Below, piece after piece: positions 39,663 through 48,005 of a stretch of 64,000 bases of DNA (position 1 is its first letter; each line of letters starts with the position of its first letter). Location: the NCBI RefSeq assembly GCF_012932145.1, contig NZ_MWOK01000001.1:357521-421520 (forward strand), written 5' to 3'. The notes beneath the pieces were generated by a model. The model had not been told where the DNA came from and did not search any database. It worked only from the letters and a program-made list of their open reading frames with translations. Both the position numbers and the translations under genes were made by a program. The stretch comes from Acidovorax sp. SRB_14. Its GTDB lineage: Bacteria > Pseudomonadota > Gammaproteobacteria > Burkholderiales > Burkholderiaceae_C.

Positions 39663-40100
39663 ATGTTCAAACACCTGCTCTTGCCCACCGACGGCACCGC
39701 CCTGTCCGAGGACGCCGTGCGCCGCGGCATGCGCTTTGCCAGAGAACTCGGTGCCAAGGTAACGGGCTTCTATGCCATGCCGGAATTCCGCGTGATGGGC
39801 TATACCACGGCCATGCTCAAGGACACGGAGACCATGTTCGAGACGCAGGCAGTGGCGCATGCCGAGGCTGTGCTCGGCTACGTGCAGGCGGCAGCGCAGA
39901 AGGAAGGCGTGGCCTGCGACACCGTCATGACCACCAGCGACCGCCCCTACGAGGCCATCATCAAGGCGGCCCAGGACCGGGGCTGCGACCTGATCCTCAT
40001 GGCCTCCCATGGGCGCCGCGGCGTCGAAGGCTTCCTGCTCGGCAGTGAAACGCAAAAGGTGCTGGCCCACAGCAGGATTCCGGTGCTGGTGCACCGCTGA
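39663..40100 (+). CDS. Universal stress protein (UspA family)
   Basis: A 145-residue single-domain Usp. The N-terminal strand FKHLLLPTDGTALSEDAVRRG and the C-terminal ATP-binding motif LMASHGRRGVEGFLLGSETQKVLAHSRIPVLV (G-x2-G-x9-G-S/T pattern) are clear, so it is probably an ATP-binding Usp. Start at the ATG at 39663 with GGAGAAAG upstream. It stands alone between glnD and the convergent def gene. The roles of such proteins in stress survival are general; no partner is visible here. Confidence 0.93.
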   Translation: MFKHLLLPTDGTALSEDAVRRGMRFARELGAKVTGFYAMPEFRVMGYTTAMLKDTETMFETQAVAHAEAVLGYVQAAAQKEGVACDTVMTTSDRPYEAIIKAAQDRGCDLILMASHGRRGVEGFLLGSETQKVLAHSRIPVLVHR

Positions 40101-40124
40101 GCCACCGCGCGGGCGTGTTCGCCT

Positions 40125-40664
40125 TCAGTCGTCCTCGGCCGCGTCGATGGCGGGAAACAGGACCTCGGTGTAGCCAAACTGCGTGAAGTCGCGCATGCGC
40201 ATCGGGTACAGCTTGCCCAGCAGGTGGTCGCACTCGTGCTGCACCACGCGGGCGTGGAAGCCCTCGGCCGTGCGCTCGATGGGGTCGCCATAAGGGTCCA
40301 GGCCGCGGTAGTGGATGCGCAACCAGCGCGGCACCCTGCCACGCAGGCCGGGCACCGACAGGCAGCCCTCCCAGTCTTCCTCCTCTGCGTCGCCCAGCGG
40401 CGTGATCACCGGGTTGAGCAGCACAGTGGGCGGAACCTGGGGGCGGTCGGGGTAGCGCGGGTTGCTTTCGTGCGAGCCAAAAATGACCAGCTGCAGGTCC
40501 ACGCCGATCTGCGGCGCGGCCAGGCCCGCGCCGTTGGCGGCGCGCATGGTCTCCTGCATGTCGTGCACCAGGCGGTGCAACTCGTCCGTGTCAAACGCGG
40601 TGACGGGCTGGGCCACGCGCAGCAAGCGCGGATCGCCCATTTTCAAGATGGTGTGGAGGGTCAT
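40125..40664 (-). CDS. def: Peptide deformylase
   Basis: A 179-residue metalloprotease that removes the formyl group from nascent proteins. All three motifs are present: [10 protein letters not shown] (about residues 45-54), [11 protein letters not shown] with the metal-binding Cys, and [14 protein letters not shown] with two His ligands and the catalytic Glu. The C-terminus [10 protein letters not shown] fits the family. It is convergent with the universal stress gene. It is not paired with fmt as in many genomes, so another def may exist elsewhere. Confidence 0.96.
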   Translation of the reverse strand: MTLHTILKMGDPRLLRVAQPVTAFDTDELHRLVHDMQETMRAANGAGLAAPQIGVDLQLVIFGSHESNPRYPDRPQVPPTVLLNPVITPLGDAEEEDWEGCLSVPGLRGRVPRWLRIHYRGLDPYGDPIERTAEGFHARVVQHECDHLLGKLYPMRMRDFTQFGYTEVLFPAIDAAEDD

Positions 40665-40794
40665 GGTGTCGGCAAATGCGTCTGAAAAGGTTCAGCCCTG
40701 GGCCGCCAGCATAGCTGGCCGCGCGCGTGGGAAGGCGGCCAGGCGCCCAAGCCCATGCACAATGCCAAGGCTTCGTCCACCGCCCGCCACGGCC

Positions 40795-41211
40795 ATGCCG
40801 CTCCCACACCCGCCCGCCGCTCCTGTCCCGCCGCACCGCCGCCTGAGCGCCCCGCTGCGCTGGCTGCTGCTGGCCTTTGCCATCCTGTGCCTGGTGCTGG
40901 GCGTGGTGGGCGTGTTTGTGCCGGGCCTGCCGACCACGGTCTTCATCCTGATGGCTGGCTGGGCGGCAGCACGCAGTTCGCCGCGCCTGCATGCGTGGCT
41001 GTGGCAACACCGGCTGTTTGGCCGCCTGCTGCGCGACTGGTCCCAAGGGGGTTGCGTCGGCCGCCGGGCCAAATGGAGCGCCACCGTGCTCATGGCCTTG
41101 TGCGCGGCCGTGCTGTTTGCCACCGGCACGCGCCTGTGGGCCGCCGCCCTGGCCAGCGCATGCATGGCCTGCGTGCTGGTGTGGCTGTGGCATCGCCCGG
41201 AGCCGCGTTGA
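40795..41211 (+). CDS. DUF454 family membrane protein (YbaN-like)
   Basis: A 138-residue protein. The signature is LCLVLGVVGVFVPGLPTTVFILMAGWAAARSSPRLHAWLWQHRLFG, followed by a basic linker and two further hydrophobic stretches (four membrane segments in total). It is the YbaN/DUF454 family, of unknown function. The start is uncertain: the ATG at 40795 gives a short Pro-rich leader, and one at 40762 is also in frame. It lies just before the tRNA-Asn promoter. Confidence 0.88.
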   Translation: MPLPHPPAAPVPPHRRLSAPLRWLLLAFAILCLVLGVVGVFVPGLPTTVFILMAGWAAARSSPRLHAWLWQHRLFGRLLRDWSQGGCVGRRAKWSATVLMALCAAVLFATGTRLWAAALASACMACVLVWLWHRPEPR

Positions 41212-41284
41212 TGCGCTGGACGCCCTTCCTGCAGACAAGAAGCCGAGGATGCGGCAACTGGCCAAAAGCGCTCCATTTTGTGTA

Positions 41285-41290
41285 TATAAT
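41285..41290 (+). promoter_or_regulatory. -10 box of the tRNA-Asn promoter
   Basis: A perfect TATAAT lies 12 bases before the first base of the upstream tRNA-Asn gene. No good -35 match is seen at 17 bases (CCAAAA). Confidence 0.7.
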
Positions 41291-41301
41291 CTAAGTCTTG
41301 T

Positions 41302-41377
41302 TCCTCGATAGCTCAGTCGGTAGAGCGCCGGACTGTTAATCCGTAGGTCCCTGGTTCGAGCCCAGGTCGAGGAGCCA
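41302..41377 (+). tRNA. tRNA-Asn (anticodon GTT), copy 1
   Basis: A 76-base cloverleaf with encoded CCA. TCCTCGA pairs with TCGAGGA in the acceptor arm. The anticodon loop CTGTTAA gives GTT, and the T-loop is GTTCGAG. It follows a TATAAT box and is followed by its own terminator. Confidence 0.98.
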
Positions 41378-41387
41378 AGAATTCACA

Positions 41388-41415
41388 GGCCCTGCAGGTG
41401 TACGCAGGGCCTTTT
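41388..41415 (+). terminator. Terminator between the two tRNA-Asn genes
   Basis: GGCCCTGC and GCAGGGCC form a perfect 8-bp stem followed by TTTT. It lies between identical tRNA genes. Confidence 0.85.
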
Positions 41416-41428
41416 ACGTACCGATCAT

Positions 41429-41504
41429 TCCTCGATAGCTCAGTCGGTAGAGCGCCGGACTGTTAATCCGTAGGTCCCTGGTTCGAGCCCAGGTCGAGGA
41501 GCCA
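41429..41504 (+). tRNA. tRNA-Asn (anticodon GTT), copy 2
   Basis: Base for base identical to the copy 127 bases upstream, including the encoded CCA. I see no good promoter in the 13 bases between the upstream terminator and this gene, so it may depend on readthrough. A strong terminator follows. Confidence 0.98.
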
Positions 41505-41508
41505 GCCC

Positions 41509-41547
41509 AAAAAGCGACCACCCCAGGATGGGGTGGTCGCTTTTTTT
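41509..41547 (+). terminator. Strong terminator after tRNA-Asn copy 2
   Basis: An A/T-flanked 11-bp GC stem (GCGACCACCCC and its complement) with loop AGGAT, ending in seven T residues. The T-run reaches into the stop codon of the convergent cytochrome c gene, so it probably serves both strands. Confidence 0.92.
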
Positions 41548-41974
41548 ATGGGCCCTTCGGGCCCGCCCCGTCCTTGGCCTGCGGCCTGCATTGCGGCGAC
41601 TGCCCGGCCTGCCGGAGGTAGGCGATCAGGTCGCTGCGCTCGCTTGCGTCGGGCACGCCGTCGTAGGCCATGCTGCTGCCCGGCACCAGCGCGAGGGGTT
41701 TGCGCAGGAACAGGTCGAGCGTCTTCTCGTCCCACACCAGGCCCGACTTCTTCATCGCGTCGGAATAGGCAAACCCCGGCACACTTCCCGCGCGGCGCCC
41801 GAGCAAGCCGCAGTGGTGCGGCCCCACCCGGTCGTAGGCCAATGCATGGCAGGCCAGGCACCGCGCGTAGACCTGCTCGCCCCGCAGCGCGTCGGGCGCA
41901 GCCGCAGCCAGGGCAGTCACGCCGCAGGCCAGAACAGCCACACCCCACCGCAGCCACCCATGCACGGAGCTCAT
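41546..41974 (-). CDS. Periplasmic monohaem c-type cytochrome
   Basis: A 142-residue secreted cytochrome c. The signal peptide ends near ALAAAAP (about residue 25). The haem site is CLACH, and the distal Met ligand is in PGSSMAY, followed by the usual DLIAYLRQA helix, so this is a class I small cytochrome. The start is the ATG at 41972-41974, which overlaps the stop of the ferritin-like gene (ATGA). It is the third gene of an ECF sigma / ferritin-like / cytochrome unit and probably an electron carrier for it. Confidence 0.92.
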   Translation of the reverse strand: MSSVHGWLRWGVAVLACGVTALAAAAPDALRGEQVYARCLACHALAYDRVGPHHCGLLGRRAGSVPGFAYSDAMKKSGLVWDEKTLDLFLRKPLALVPGSSMAYDGVPDASERSDLIAYLRQAGQSPQCRPQAKDGAGPKGP

Positions 41975-42546
41975 GACATGAAGGCCGATGGCACGGGGTT
42001 TTCGCCCAGGGCCTGGCGCAGCACCGCCCAATGCATGGCCTCGTCGCCCAGGATGCTGGCGGCCGCCTTGGCCAGGTCGCGGTTGCCAAACAGGGGCACG
42101 GCGCCCAGGTAGGCGCTGACAGCCCCCTGCTCCAGCCGCGCGGCAAATCTCAGCACATCGGCCTGCGATTGGAGCCGCTCCCCCGAAAAGTCGTATTTGT
42201 CCTTGGCCGCCACGGGCTTTCCGCCGAGCTTGGTGATGGTCTTGGCCAGCAGGTCGGCATGCTGCTTGTGGTGGCCCTGGAACCCCACGGCCAGATCGAG
42301 CACCGGCTTTTCGAGCAGCTGGCTTTCGGCGCCTGCCTGGTAGGCGGCAATGGCCTCCAGCTCGGCGCCCAGCGCGGTGTTGAGAATCTGCGTGTCACCG
42401 GCGGCCTGGTTGGCACTCCGGGCCTTGGCAGCGAGCGCCTCATTGCCGGACAGCAGCGCGACCGCCGCCCCCGATAGGACGAGGCCCGAACGGCCCAAGA
42501 ACAGGCGCCGCGCAGCGGCGGGATGAGGCATGGCGAGAAAAGACAT
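41971..42546 (-). CDS. Exported ferritin-like domain protein
   Basis: A 191-residue protein. It has an N-terminal export signal with an RR pair (AARRLFLGRSGLVLSGAAVALLSG), consistent with Tat or Sec export. The mature part is a four-helix ferritin-like bundle. Glu/His residues placed like di-iron ligands occur in ELEAIAAYQAG, FQGHHKQHADLL, LEQGAVSAYLGAV and GDEAMHWAVLRQAL. It resembles the PF13668-type (Ferritin_2) or DUF4439 proteins, not storage ferritins. AGGAGAA precedes the ATG at 42546. It is flanked by an ECF sigma gene upstream and the cytochrome downstream. Confidence 0.85.
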   Translation of the reverse strand: MSFLAMPHPAAARRLFLGRSGLVLSGAAVALLSGNEALAAKARSANQAAGDTQILNTALGAELEAIAAYQAGAESQLLEKPVLDLAVGFQGHHKQHADLLAKTITKLGGKPVAAKDKYDFSGERLQSQADVLRFAARLEQGAVSAYLGAVPLFGNRDLAKAAASILGDEAMHWAVLRQALGENPVPSAFMS

Positions 42547-42563
42547 GGCGTTCTCCTGGCGGA

Positions 42564-43274
42564 TCAAGGAATGGGCGGGGCGCCCGCGGCGATGTTGGCC
42601 AGCACATGCGCCACGATGCGATCGCAGCGCGCGCCGGCAAACGAGAATGCGTCTTCCATGGCGAAGTCCATCTCGCGCGACAGGCTCTCCCGCAGCAGGC
42701 CGCGGGCGCGAAAAAAGCGCGTGCGCACCGTCGCCTCAGCCAAGCCGAGCGCGGCCGCCACTTCCTCCACCGATAACTCCTGCACTGCGCGCAGGACAAA
42801 CACGGTGCGAAACGCCTCGGGCAACGCGTCGATGCGCCGCTCCATGAGCCGGCGCATCTCCGTGCGTGCTGCTGCCGCCTCGGGCTGCTCATCGGGGTTG
42901 GCTTCCATCCCTGCTTCGGCGTCCATGGCACCCACCTCCTGGCCGGTATCCAAGGCGATGACCTGGCCCGCACGGCGCCGCACCCGGCCCAGTGCCTCAT
43001 TGATGACGATGCGCACCAGCCAGGTGGAAAGCCGCGCCTCCTGACGGAACGTGCCCAGCGCGCGCCAGGCACTCAGGTAGCCCTCCTGGAGCGCCTCTTC
43101 GGTATCGGCGTCGCTTTTCAAGATGCTGCGTACCGTGCGAAACAGCAGGCGGTTGTGTCGCCGCATGATCAGGGCAAATGCCTGGGCATTGCCCTGGGCG
43201 GCGCGCGCGGCCAAATCCGCGTCGGAGGCGTCGTCCGGCAACCCGGAAAGCTGCAGGGTCGGGGTCGTGTGCAT
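42564..43274 (-). CDS. ECF-type RNA polymerase sigma factor
   Basis: A 236-residue sigma-70 family protein. Region 2 (about 35-105) shows AFALIMRRHNRLLFRTVRSILKSDADTEEALQEGYLSAWR with LSTWLVRIVINEALGRVRRR. Region 4 (about 145-205) has LPEAFRTVFVLRAVQELSVEEVAAALGLAEATVRTRFFRARGLLRESL. An acidic linker of about 35 residues separates them, longer than usual. A C-terminal tail of about 30 residues contains CDRIVAHVLANI. No anti-sigma gene adjoins; the ferritin-like and cytochrome genes follow 17 bases later and are the likely regulon or sensor partners. Confidence 0.92.
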   Translation of the reverse strand: MHTTPTLQLSGLPDDASDADLAARAAQGNAQAFALIMRRHNRLLFRTVRSILKSDADTEEALQEGYLSAWRALGTFRQEARLSTWLVRIVINEALGRVRRRAGQVIALDTGQEVGAMDAEAGMEANPDEQPEAAAARTEMRRLMERRIDALPEAFRTVFVLRAVQELSVEEVAAALGLAEATVRTRFFRARGLLRESLSREMDFAMEDAFSFAGARCDRIVAHVLANIAAGAPPIP

Positions 43275-43388
43275 GGCATGTCCTTTATTCGTTAGATGCC
43301 CTGCCTGCCTGCGCCGTTCCCGCGCAGCCTCCCGCCTGGGGCAGGAGCCTTGCGAACGGCCCCTTACTCCGAGGCGGCCCCGCCGGCG

Positions 43389-44153
43389 TCAGCCGATGTC
43401 CACTGTGAAGTTCGGATCAAACAAGGTGTTTTCATTGGCCCCGCCCAGGGCATAGCCTCGCGGATTGCAGACCACGCGCGTGCCGTTGACGCAGTAGTCA
43501 AAACTGTCGTGCACATGGCCATGCACCCACAGCTGCACCCGCCGGCCATCGAGCAGGTGCTCGGCATTCGACACAAAGCAGGCATTGAGCAGCGACTGCG
43601 CAAAGCGCGGGTGGATGCTGCGTGGCGAGGGGGCATGGTGGGTGATGACCACCGTCGGCCCCCTGTGCGGCTGGGCGAGCTTCTGCTCCAGCCAAGCGGC
43701 GTGGCGATCGAACAGCGCGGTGCAGTGGGCCGGCGTGAGCAGGTCCAGTGCGCCGTCCTCGAGCGCAATCCGGCTGAAATCCCGCAGCATGCGCTGCGCT
43801 TCAGCCTGGCATGCGGCGCTGCGCTGCCGGTCCGGAAACAGGCGAAAGTCGGTCCACAACGTGGCGCCAAGAAAGCGCACACCCGCCACCACCCGCTCGC
43901 CTTGCTGAAGCACCTGGACCCGGGTGCCCTCCGTCAGCGCCCGCCACTGAGCGGCAACCCCCCGGAGGCTGCCGCCGTAATACTCATGGTTGCCCGGAAC
44001 ATAGAGCACGGGTTTGCCCAAACCCTGCGCCCAGGCCAGCGCCTGGAGCGGACGCGCAACGTCTCCCGCAAGGATGACCACATCGGCATCGTTGCGTGGG
44101 ATATCCAGGTCGCCTTGGCCCAAATGCAGGTCCGACAGAATATTGATCTTCAT
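43389..44153 (-). CDS. Calcineurin-like metallophosphoesterase
   Basis: A 254-residue protein with all motifs of the family: DLHLG (start, metal site 1), ILAGDVARP, YVPGNHEYYGGS, VVITHHAPS and VHGHVHDSFDY. It probably hydrolyses a phosphodiester or nucleotide in the cytoplasm, with no signal peptide. The substrate is unknown. The start is the ATG at 44151-44153 (MKINILSDLH). The frame is open upstream to 44339 but lacks similarity. It is divergent from aat. Confidence 0.92.
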   Translation of the reverse strand: MKINILSDLHLGQGDLDIPRNDADVVILAGDVARPLQALAWAQGLGKPVLYVPGNHEYYGGSLRGVAAQWRALTEGTRVQVLQQGERVVAGVRFLGATLWTDFRLFPDRQRSAACQAEAQRMLRDFSRIALEDGALDLLTPAHCTALFDRHAAWLEQKLAQPHRGPTVVITHHAPSPRSIHPRFAQSLLNACFVSNAEHLLDGRRVQLWVHGHVHDSFDYCVNGTRVVCNPRGYALGGANENTLFDPNFTVDIG

Positions 44154-44369
44154 GGAAGGCCCGTGAAAAGCGGAGCCACGAGGCAGCGCTACAAAACCGC
44201 CCAACGGTGGCAGGCAGTCTGCTTTTACATCGGCTACTCCAGACCTGCACTGTGCGTTCCCTATGGCCCTTGCGCTCGTACCGCTGGCCGCTGTGCATCT
44301 GTCATGCCAGCCCGCACTGCGGGGCTGCTGCGGCGACAATGCGCCTTACCGATCACCCTGCCCCGACCG

Positions 44370-45125
44370 ATGCCCTCACCCCTGCCCTGGCTGGAGCCTG
44401 ACGAGCCATTTCCCGCGCCACACCACGCATGGGGCCAGAACGATCCGGCCCCCGGCCTCTTGGCCGCAGGTGCAGCGCTGGACGTGGCGCACCTGCGACG
44501 CGCCTATGGTCAGGGCATTTTTCCGTGGTTCAGCGGTGACCAGCCCATCCTGTGGTGGGCACCCGACCCGCGCATGGTGCTGCGGCCCGGCGCGTTTCGC
44601 CTGCACCGGTCTCTGCGTAAAACGCTGCAGCGGTTCCGTGCCGATCCGCGCTGCGAGATTCGGGTGGACCACAACTTCCGCGATGTGATAAGCGCCTGCG
44701 CGGCCGCGCAGCGCACGGGCCAAAGCGGCACGTGGATCGGACCGGAGATGGTGGACGCCTATGGCGCTTTCCACGCTGCCGGCTACGCACACAGCGTGGA
44801 GACCTGGGTTGACGGCCGTCTGGCAGGCGGGCTGTACTGCGTCGGCCTGGGCCGGGCGGTGTTCGGCGAGTCGATGTTCGCCCGCGCCACGGACGCGTCC
44901 AAAATCGCACTCGCCGCTCTGGTGTGCCTGTCGCTGCGGCACGGCGTTGCGCTCATTGATTGCCAGCAAAACACCCAGCACCTGGCCTCCCTCGGGGCCC
45001 ACGAAATCGCCCGCACCGACTTCATGGCACACCTTGTCCAGGCCCAAGCCATGCCTGCGATCGCATGGCATTTCAAGCCCGTATACTGGAATGAGATTTT
45101 GTCTCCCACGGCACCAGTGGCATGA
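44370..45125 (+). CDS. aat: Leucyl/phenylalanyl-tRNA--protein transferase
   Basis: A 251-residue enzyme that adds Leu or Phe to proteins with N-terminal Lys or Arg, marking them for ClpAPS. Family stretches are [30 protein letters not shown], the GxxGTWI-type element in [11 protein letters not shown], and [40 protein letters not shown]. The core is [19 protein letters not shown]. It overlaps bpt by four bases (ATGA), so the two N-degron transferases are coupled. Confidence 0.96.
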   Translation: MPSPLPWLEPDEPFPAPHHAWGQNDPAPGLLAAGAALDVAHLRRAYGQGIFPWFSGDQPILWWAPDPRMVLRPGAFRLHRSLRKTLQRFRADPRCEIRVDHNFRDVISACAAAQRTGQSGTWIGPEMVDAYGAFHAAGYAHSVETWVDGRLAGGLYCVGLGRAVFGESMFARATDASKIALAALVCLSLRHGVALIDCQQNTQHLASLGAHEIARTDFMAHLVQAQAMPAIAWHFKPVYWNEILSPTAPVA

Positions 45126-45907
45126 CGCAACTCAACGATCTTCCGGCCCAGACACTGCAGTTTTACGCAACTGCCCCGTATGCGTGCAGCTACCTGCCCC
45201 ATCGGCAAGCACGCTCCCAGGTAGCCACGCCGGGGCATCTGGTGCGCAGCGACACCTACTCCAACCTCGTGGCCCAGGGGTTCCGGCGCAGCGGAATGTT
45301 CACCTACCGTCCCTACTGCGACGGCTGCCAGGCCTGCACGCCACTGCGCGTGCTGGCCCGGGAGTTCCAGCCCGACCGCAGTCAGCGGCGTGCCCGGCAG
45401 CGCCACGCGGACCTGCAGGTCCGCATCCTGCGGCCCGGCTTTGTGCCTGAACACTACCAACTCTATCTGCGCTACCAAAATGCACGCCACGCCGGGGGCG
45501 GAATGGACCACGACAGCATTGACCAATACACGCAGTTTTTGCTCCACAGCCGAGTGGATTCGCGCCTTGTGGAGTTCCGCGAACCCGGCATGGACGGCAG
45601 ACTCAAGATGGTGTCCATCCTGGACATGCTCGACGACGGCCTGTCCGCTGTCTACACCTTCTATGAGCCGGAAGCGCGCAGCAGCTATGGCACCTACAAC
45701 GTGCTGTGGCAGATCGAACAGGCCTGCCGCCTCGGCTTGCCCCACGTTTATCTGGGCTACTGGATCGCCGCCAGTGCCAAGATGAATTACAAGGCAGTTT
45801 TCCTGCCGCACGAAGTCCTCATCCACCAGCAATGGCAACGCGTCGAAAGCCTGCACCGGTCGCCGCCAGGGGATGAAATTTCACCAAGTAAAATGCACGG
45901 ACTTTAG
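45122..45907 (+). CDS. bpt: Aspartate/glutamate leucyltransferase (Bpt, ATE1-like)
   Basis: A 261-residue relative of eukaryotic arginyltransferase that adds Leu to N-terminal Asp or Glu. The N-terminal Cys-rich motif is [18 protein letters not shown]. The GNAT-like core has [37 protein letters not shown] and [25 protein letters not shown]. Together with aat it completes the bacterial N-degron branch. The downstream IclR gene starts 15 bases later on the same strand. Confidence 0.95.
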   Translation: MTQLNDLPAQTLQFYATAPYACSYLPHRQARSQVATPGHLVRSDTYSNLVAQGFRRSGMFTYRPYCDGCQACTPLRVLAREFQPDRSQRRARQRHADLQVRILRPGFVPEHYQLYLRYQNARHAGGGMDHDSIDQYTQFLLHSRVDSRLVEFREPGMDGRLKMVSILDMLDDGLSAVYTFYEPEARSSYGTYNVLWQIEQACRLGLPHVYLGYWIAASAKMNYKAVFLPHEVLIHQQWQRVESLHRSPPGDEISPSKMHGL

Positions 45908-45922
45908 GAGAGTTCGCTGCCC

Positions 45923-46738
45923 ATGAAAACATTCGACCCGGCGATTCCAACCAAACCCAGCGTTCAGGTCATAGAACGCATGTTTGCCCTGATAGATGTG
46001 CTGGCCTCGCGTGAAGAAGCCATTTCACTCAAGGAAATCAGCGAGAAGACCGGACTTCACCCTTCGACCACCCATCGCATCCTGAACGATCTGGCCACCG
46101 GCCGCTTTGTTGATCGGCCGGAATCGGGCAGCTACCGCCTTGGCATGCGCTTGCTGGAGTTGGGCAATCTGGTCAAGGCCCGCCTGAGTGTGCGCGACGC
46201 AGCCCTTGTCCCAATGCGCGAACTGCACCGGCTCACCCAGCAACCGGTCAACCTGAGCATGCGCCAGGGCGATGAAATCATCTACGTCGAGCGCGCTTAC
46301 AGCGAACGCTCGGGCATGCAGGTGGTGCGCGCCATCGGCGGGCGCGCCCCCCTGCACCTGACCTCCACCGGAAAGCTGTTTCTGGCGGCGGACGACCCGC
46401 AACGGGTGCGCACCTACGCTACACGCACAGGCCTTGCAGGACACACCCGCAACAGCATCACGCAGCTGTCCGTGCTGGAGCGCGAACTGGCCAAGGCACG
46501 CCAATATGGGGTGGCACGCGACAACGAAGAACTGGAGCTGGGGGTGCGCTGCATGGCCGCTGGCATCCATGACGATCAGGGCAAACTGGTCGCAGGACTG
46601 TCGATTTCAGCGCCAGCGGACCGACTCGATGAGGGCTGGCTGCCCAAGCTGCAGGCGACCGCCCAAGAAATCTCGGCGGCTCTGGGTTTTAACGGCACGC
46701 CTGGATTCTCCTCTCCAGTCCCTGCCCAGGGCTCTTAG
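45923..46738 (+). CDS. IclR-family transcriptional regulator
   Basis: A 271-residue regulator. The winged HTH is at about residues 14-75 (VIERMFALIDVLASREEAISLKEISEKTGLHPSTTHRILNDL). The effector domain follows, with LSMRQGDEIIYVERAYSERSGMQ, GRAPLHLTSTGKLFLAA and CMAAGIHDDQGKLVAGLSISAP. IclR proteins commonly control aromatic or short-chain acid metabolism. It has no obvious catabolic neighbour here. It lies right after bpt and may be cotranscribed with it. Its target cannot be named from this sequence. Confidence 0.94.
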   Translation: MKTFDPAIPTKPSVQVIERMFALIDVLASREEAISLKEISEKTGLHPSTTHRILNDLATGRFVDRPESGSYRLGMRLLELGNLVKARLSVRDAALVPMRELHRLTQQPVNLSMRQGDEIIYVERAYSERSGMQVVRAIGGRAPLHLTSTGKLFLAADDPQRVRTYATRTGLAGHTRNSITQLSVLERELAKARQYGVARDNEELELGVRCMAAGIHDDQGKLVAGLSISAPADRLDEGWLPKLQATAQEISAALGFNGTPGFSSPVPAQGS

Positions 46739-46795
46739 GAGCCTGTCGGATAACGCAGCTGCCTGGCCTTCGAGAGGAGGACCAGTTGCCGAGAC

Positions 46796-47872
46796 TCAGC
46801 CGTTGCCACGCACCGCATGCGGCACCGCAGAGCGGAGGGCCGGTGTGGACTCCACCCAGCTGCGCACCCGCTCGGCATCACCGAGGCGGCTGAATTTTCC
46901 GGCCGAGTCCAGAAACACCATGATCAGCTTGCGTCCGGCCACCTGCGTCTGCATCACCAGGCAGCGCCCCGCTTCCGAGATATAGCCTGTCTTTTGCAGA
47001 CCGATGTCCCACGCCGGGCTGTGCACCAGGCGGTTGGTGTTGTTGTACTGCAAGGTCTTGGCGCCCACCGCCACCTCGTAGCCTGGCGAAGTGGAAAATT
47101 CGCGCAGCACCGGATCGCTGTGCGCAACATTCACCAGCACCGCCAGGTCGCGGGCGCTCGACTGGTTGTTGCTCGACAGACCTGTTGGCTCCACGTAGCG
47201 CGTGTCTGCCATGCCCAACAGGCGCGCCTTGGCGTTCATCTGTCCGACGAACAGGGCCAGTCCCCCCGGATAGGTGCGTCCGAGCGCATGGGCGGCGCGG
47301 TTTTCGCTGGACATCAGCGCCAGGTGCAGCATTTCACGGCGCGTGAGCGTCGTGCCCACGGACAAGCGCGAGCGGCTGCCTTTTTCGGTGTCAACATCGT
47401 CCTGCGTGATGGTGATCGGCTCGTCCATGGGCAGGTTGGCCTGGGTGATGAGCAGCCCGGTCATGAGCTTGGTGAGCGACGCGATGGGCAACACAGCATG
47501 GTCGTTCTTGCTGAGCAGCACCTCGTGGGTATCCTGGTCAATCACCAGCGCCACGCTGGACTTGAGTGCCAGCGGATCGGTCAGGGTGTGCAGACCCGCA
47601 AGCTCGCCAAATGAGGGCCGCGCCGGCGCCACATAGGCGGTGCGCACGGGCGCTCGTGCGGACACGGCAGAAGCGCGCGTGACCTTGACTCGGGGTGCAG
47701 CTTTTCGGGGTGCCACCGAGCGCTTGGCGGCAACCGTGCTGACCTGCTTCTTGGCCGCAGATTTCTTGCGTTCCGCCGCATCTGCGCCCGGGGCTGCGAG
47801 GGCAACGCCCAGCGCCGCAACGCCCAACACCTGAATGAACGAGCGCAATGCGGTGCGAGGGCGGCTTTGCAT
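46796..47872 (-). CDS. pbpG: D-alanyl-D-alanine endopeptidase (PBP7-like, S11 family)
   Basis: A 358-residue periplasmic peptidase. The signal peptide is followed by a long basic Lys/Arg/Ala linker (about 30-75). The catalytic serine is in SLTKL (SxxK), SxN is SENRA, and KTG is QKTGYISEAG. It cuts peptidoglycan cross-links. The unusually basic, Ala/Lys-rich linker may bind polyanions. It lies downstream of leuA on the same strand behind a terminator, so it is probably transcribed separately. Confidence 0.93.
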   Translation of the reverse strand: MQSRPRTALRSFIQVLGVAALGVALAAPGADAAERKKSAAKKQVSTVAAKRSVAPRKAAPRVKVTRASAVSARAPVRTAYVAPARPSFGELAGLHTLTDPLALKSSVALVIDQDTHEVLLSKNDHAVLPIASLTKLMTGLLITQANLPMDEPITITQDDVDTEKGSRSRLSVGTTLTRREMLHLALMSSENRAAHALGRTYPGGLALFVGQMNAKARLLGMADTRYVEPTGLSSNNQSSARDLAVLVNVAHSDPVLREFSTSPGYEVAVGAKTLQYNNTNRLVHSPAWDIGLQKTGYISEAGRCLVMQTQVAGRKLIMVFLDSAGKFSRLGDAERVRSWVESTPALRSAVPHAVRGNG

Positions 47873-47920
47873 TAAGGTGTCTCCAATGGGCAGAAAATGT
47901 GCAGAAGTGTAGCGGCAACA

Positions 47921-47951
47921 AAAAATCGCGCAAGATCAATGGCTTGCGCGA
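47921..47951 (-). terminator. Terminator after leuA
   Basis: On the minus strand TCGCGCAAG and CTTGCGCGA form a perfect 9-bp stem followed by six T residues. It lies 55-85 bases past the leuA stop codon. Confidence 0.93.
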
Positions 47952-48005
47952 CTTTTCAACAATCAGGATGAAATTATAGGCTGCGGCCTGTGGCCGCGGA
48001 AGCCT

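Noticed and set aside
36728..39757. 1009-codon open frame on the minus strand, opposite glnD and map
   Set aside because: Same reason: antisense of a conserved gene, composition is typical of a shadow, and no start signals are present.
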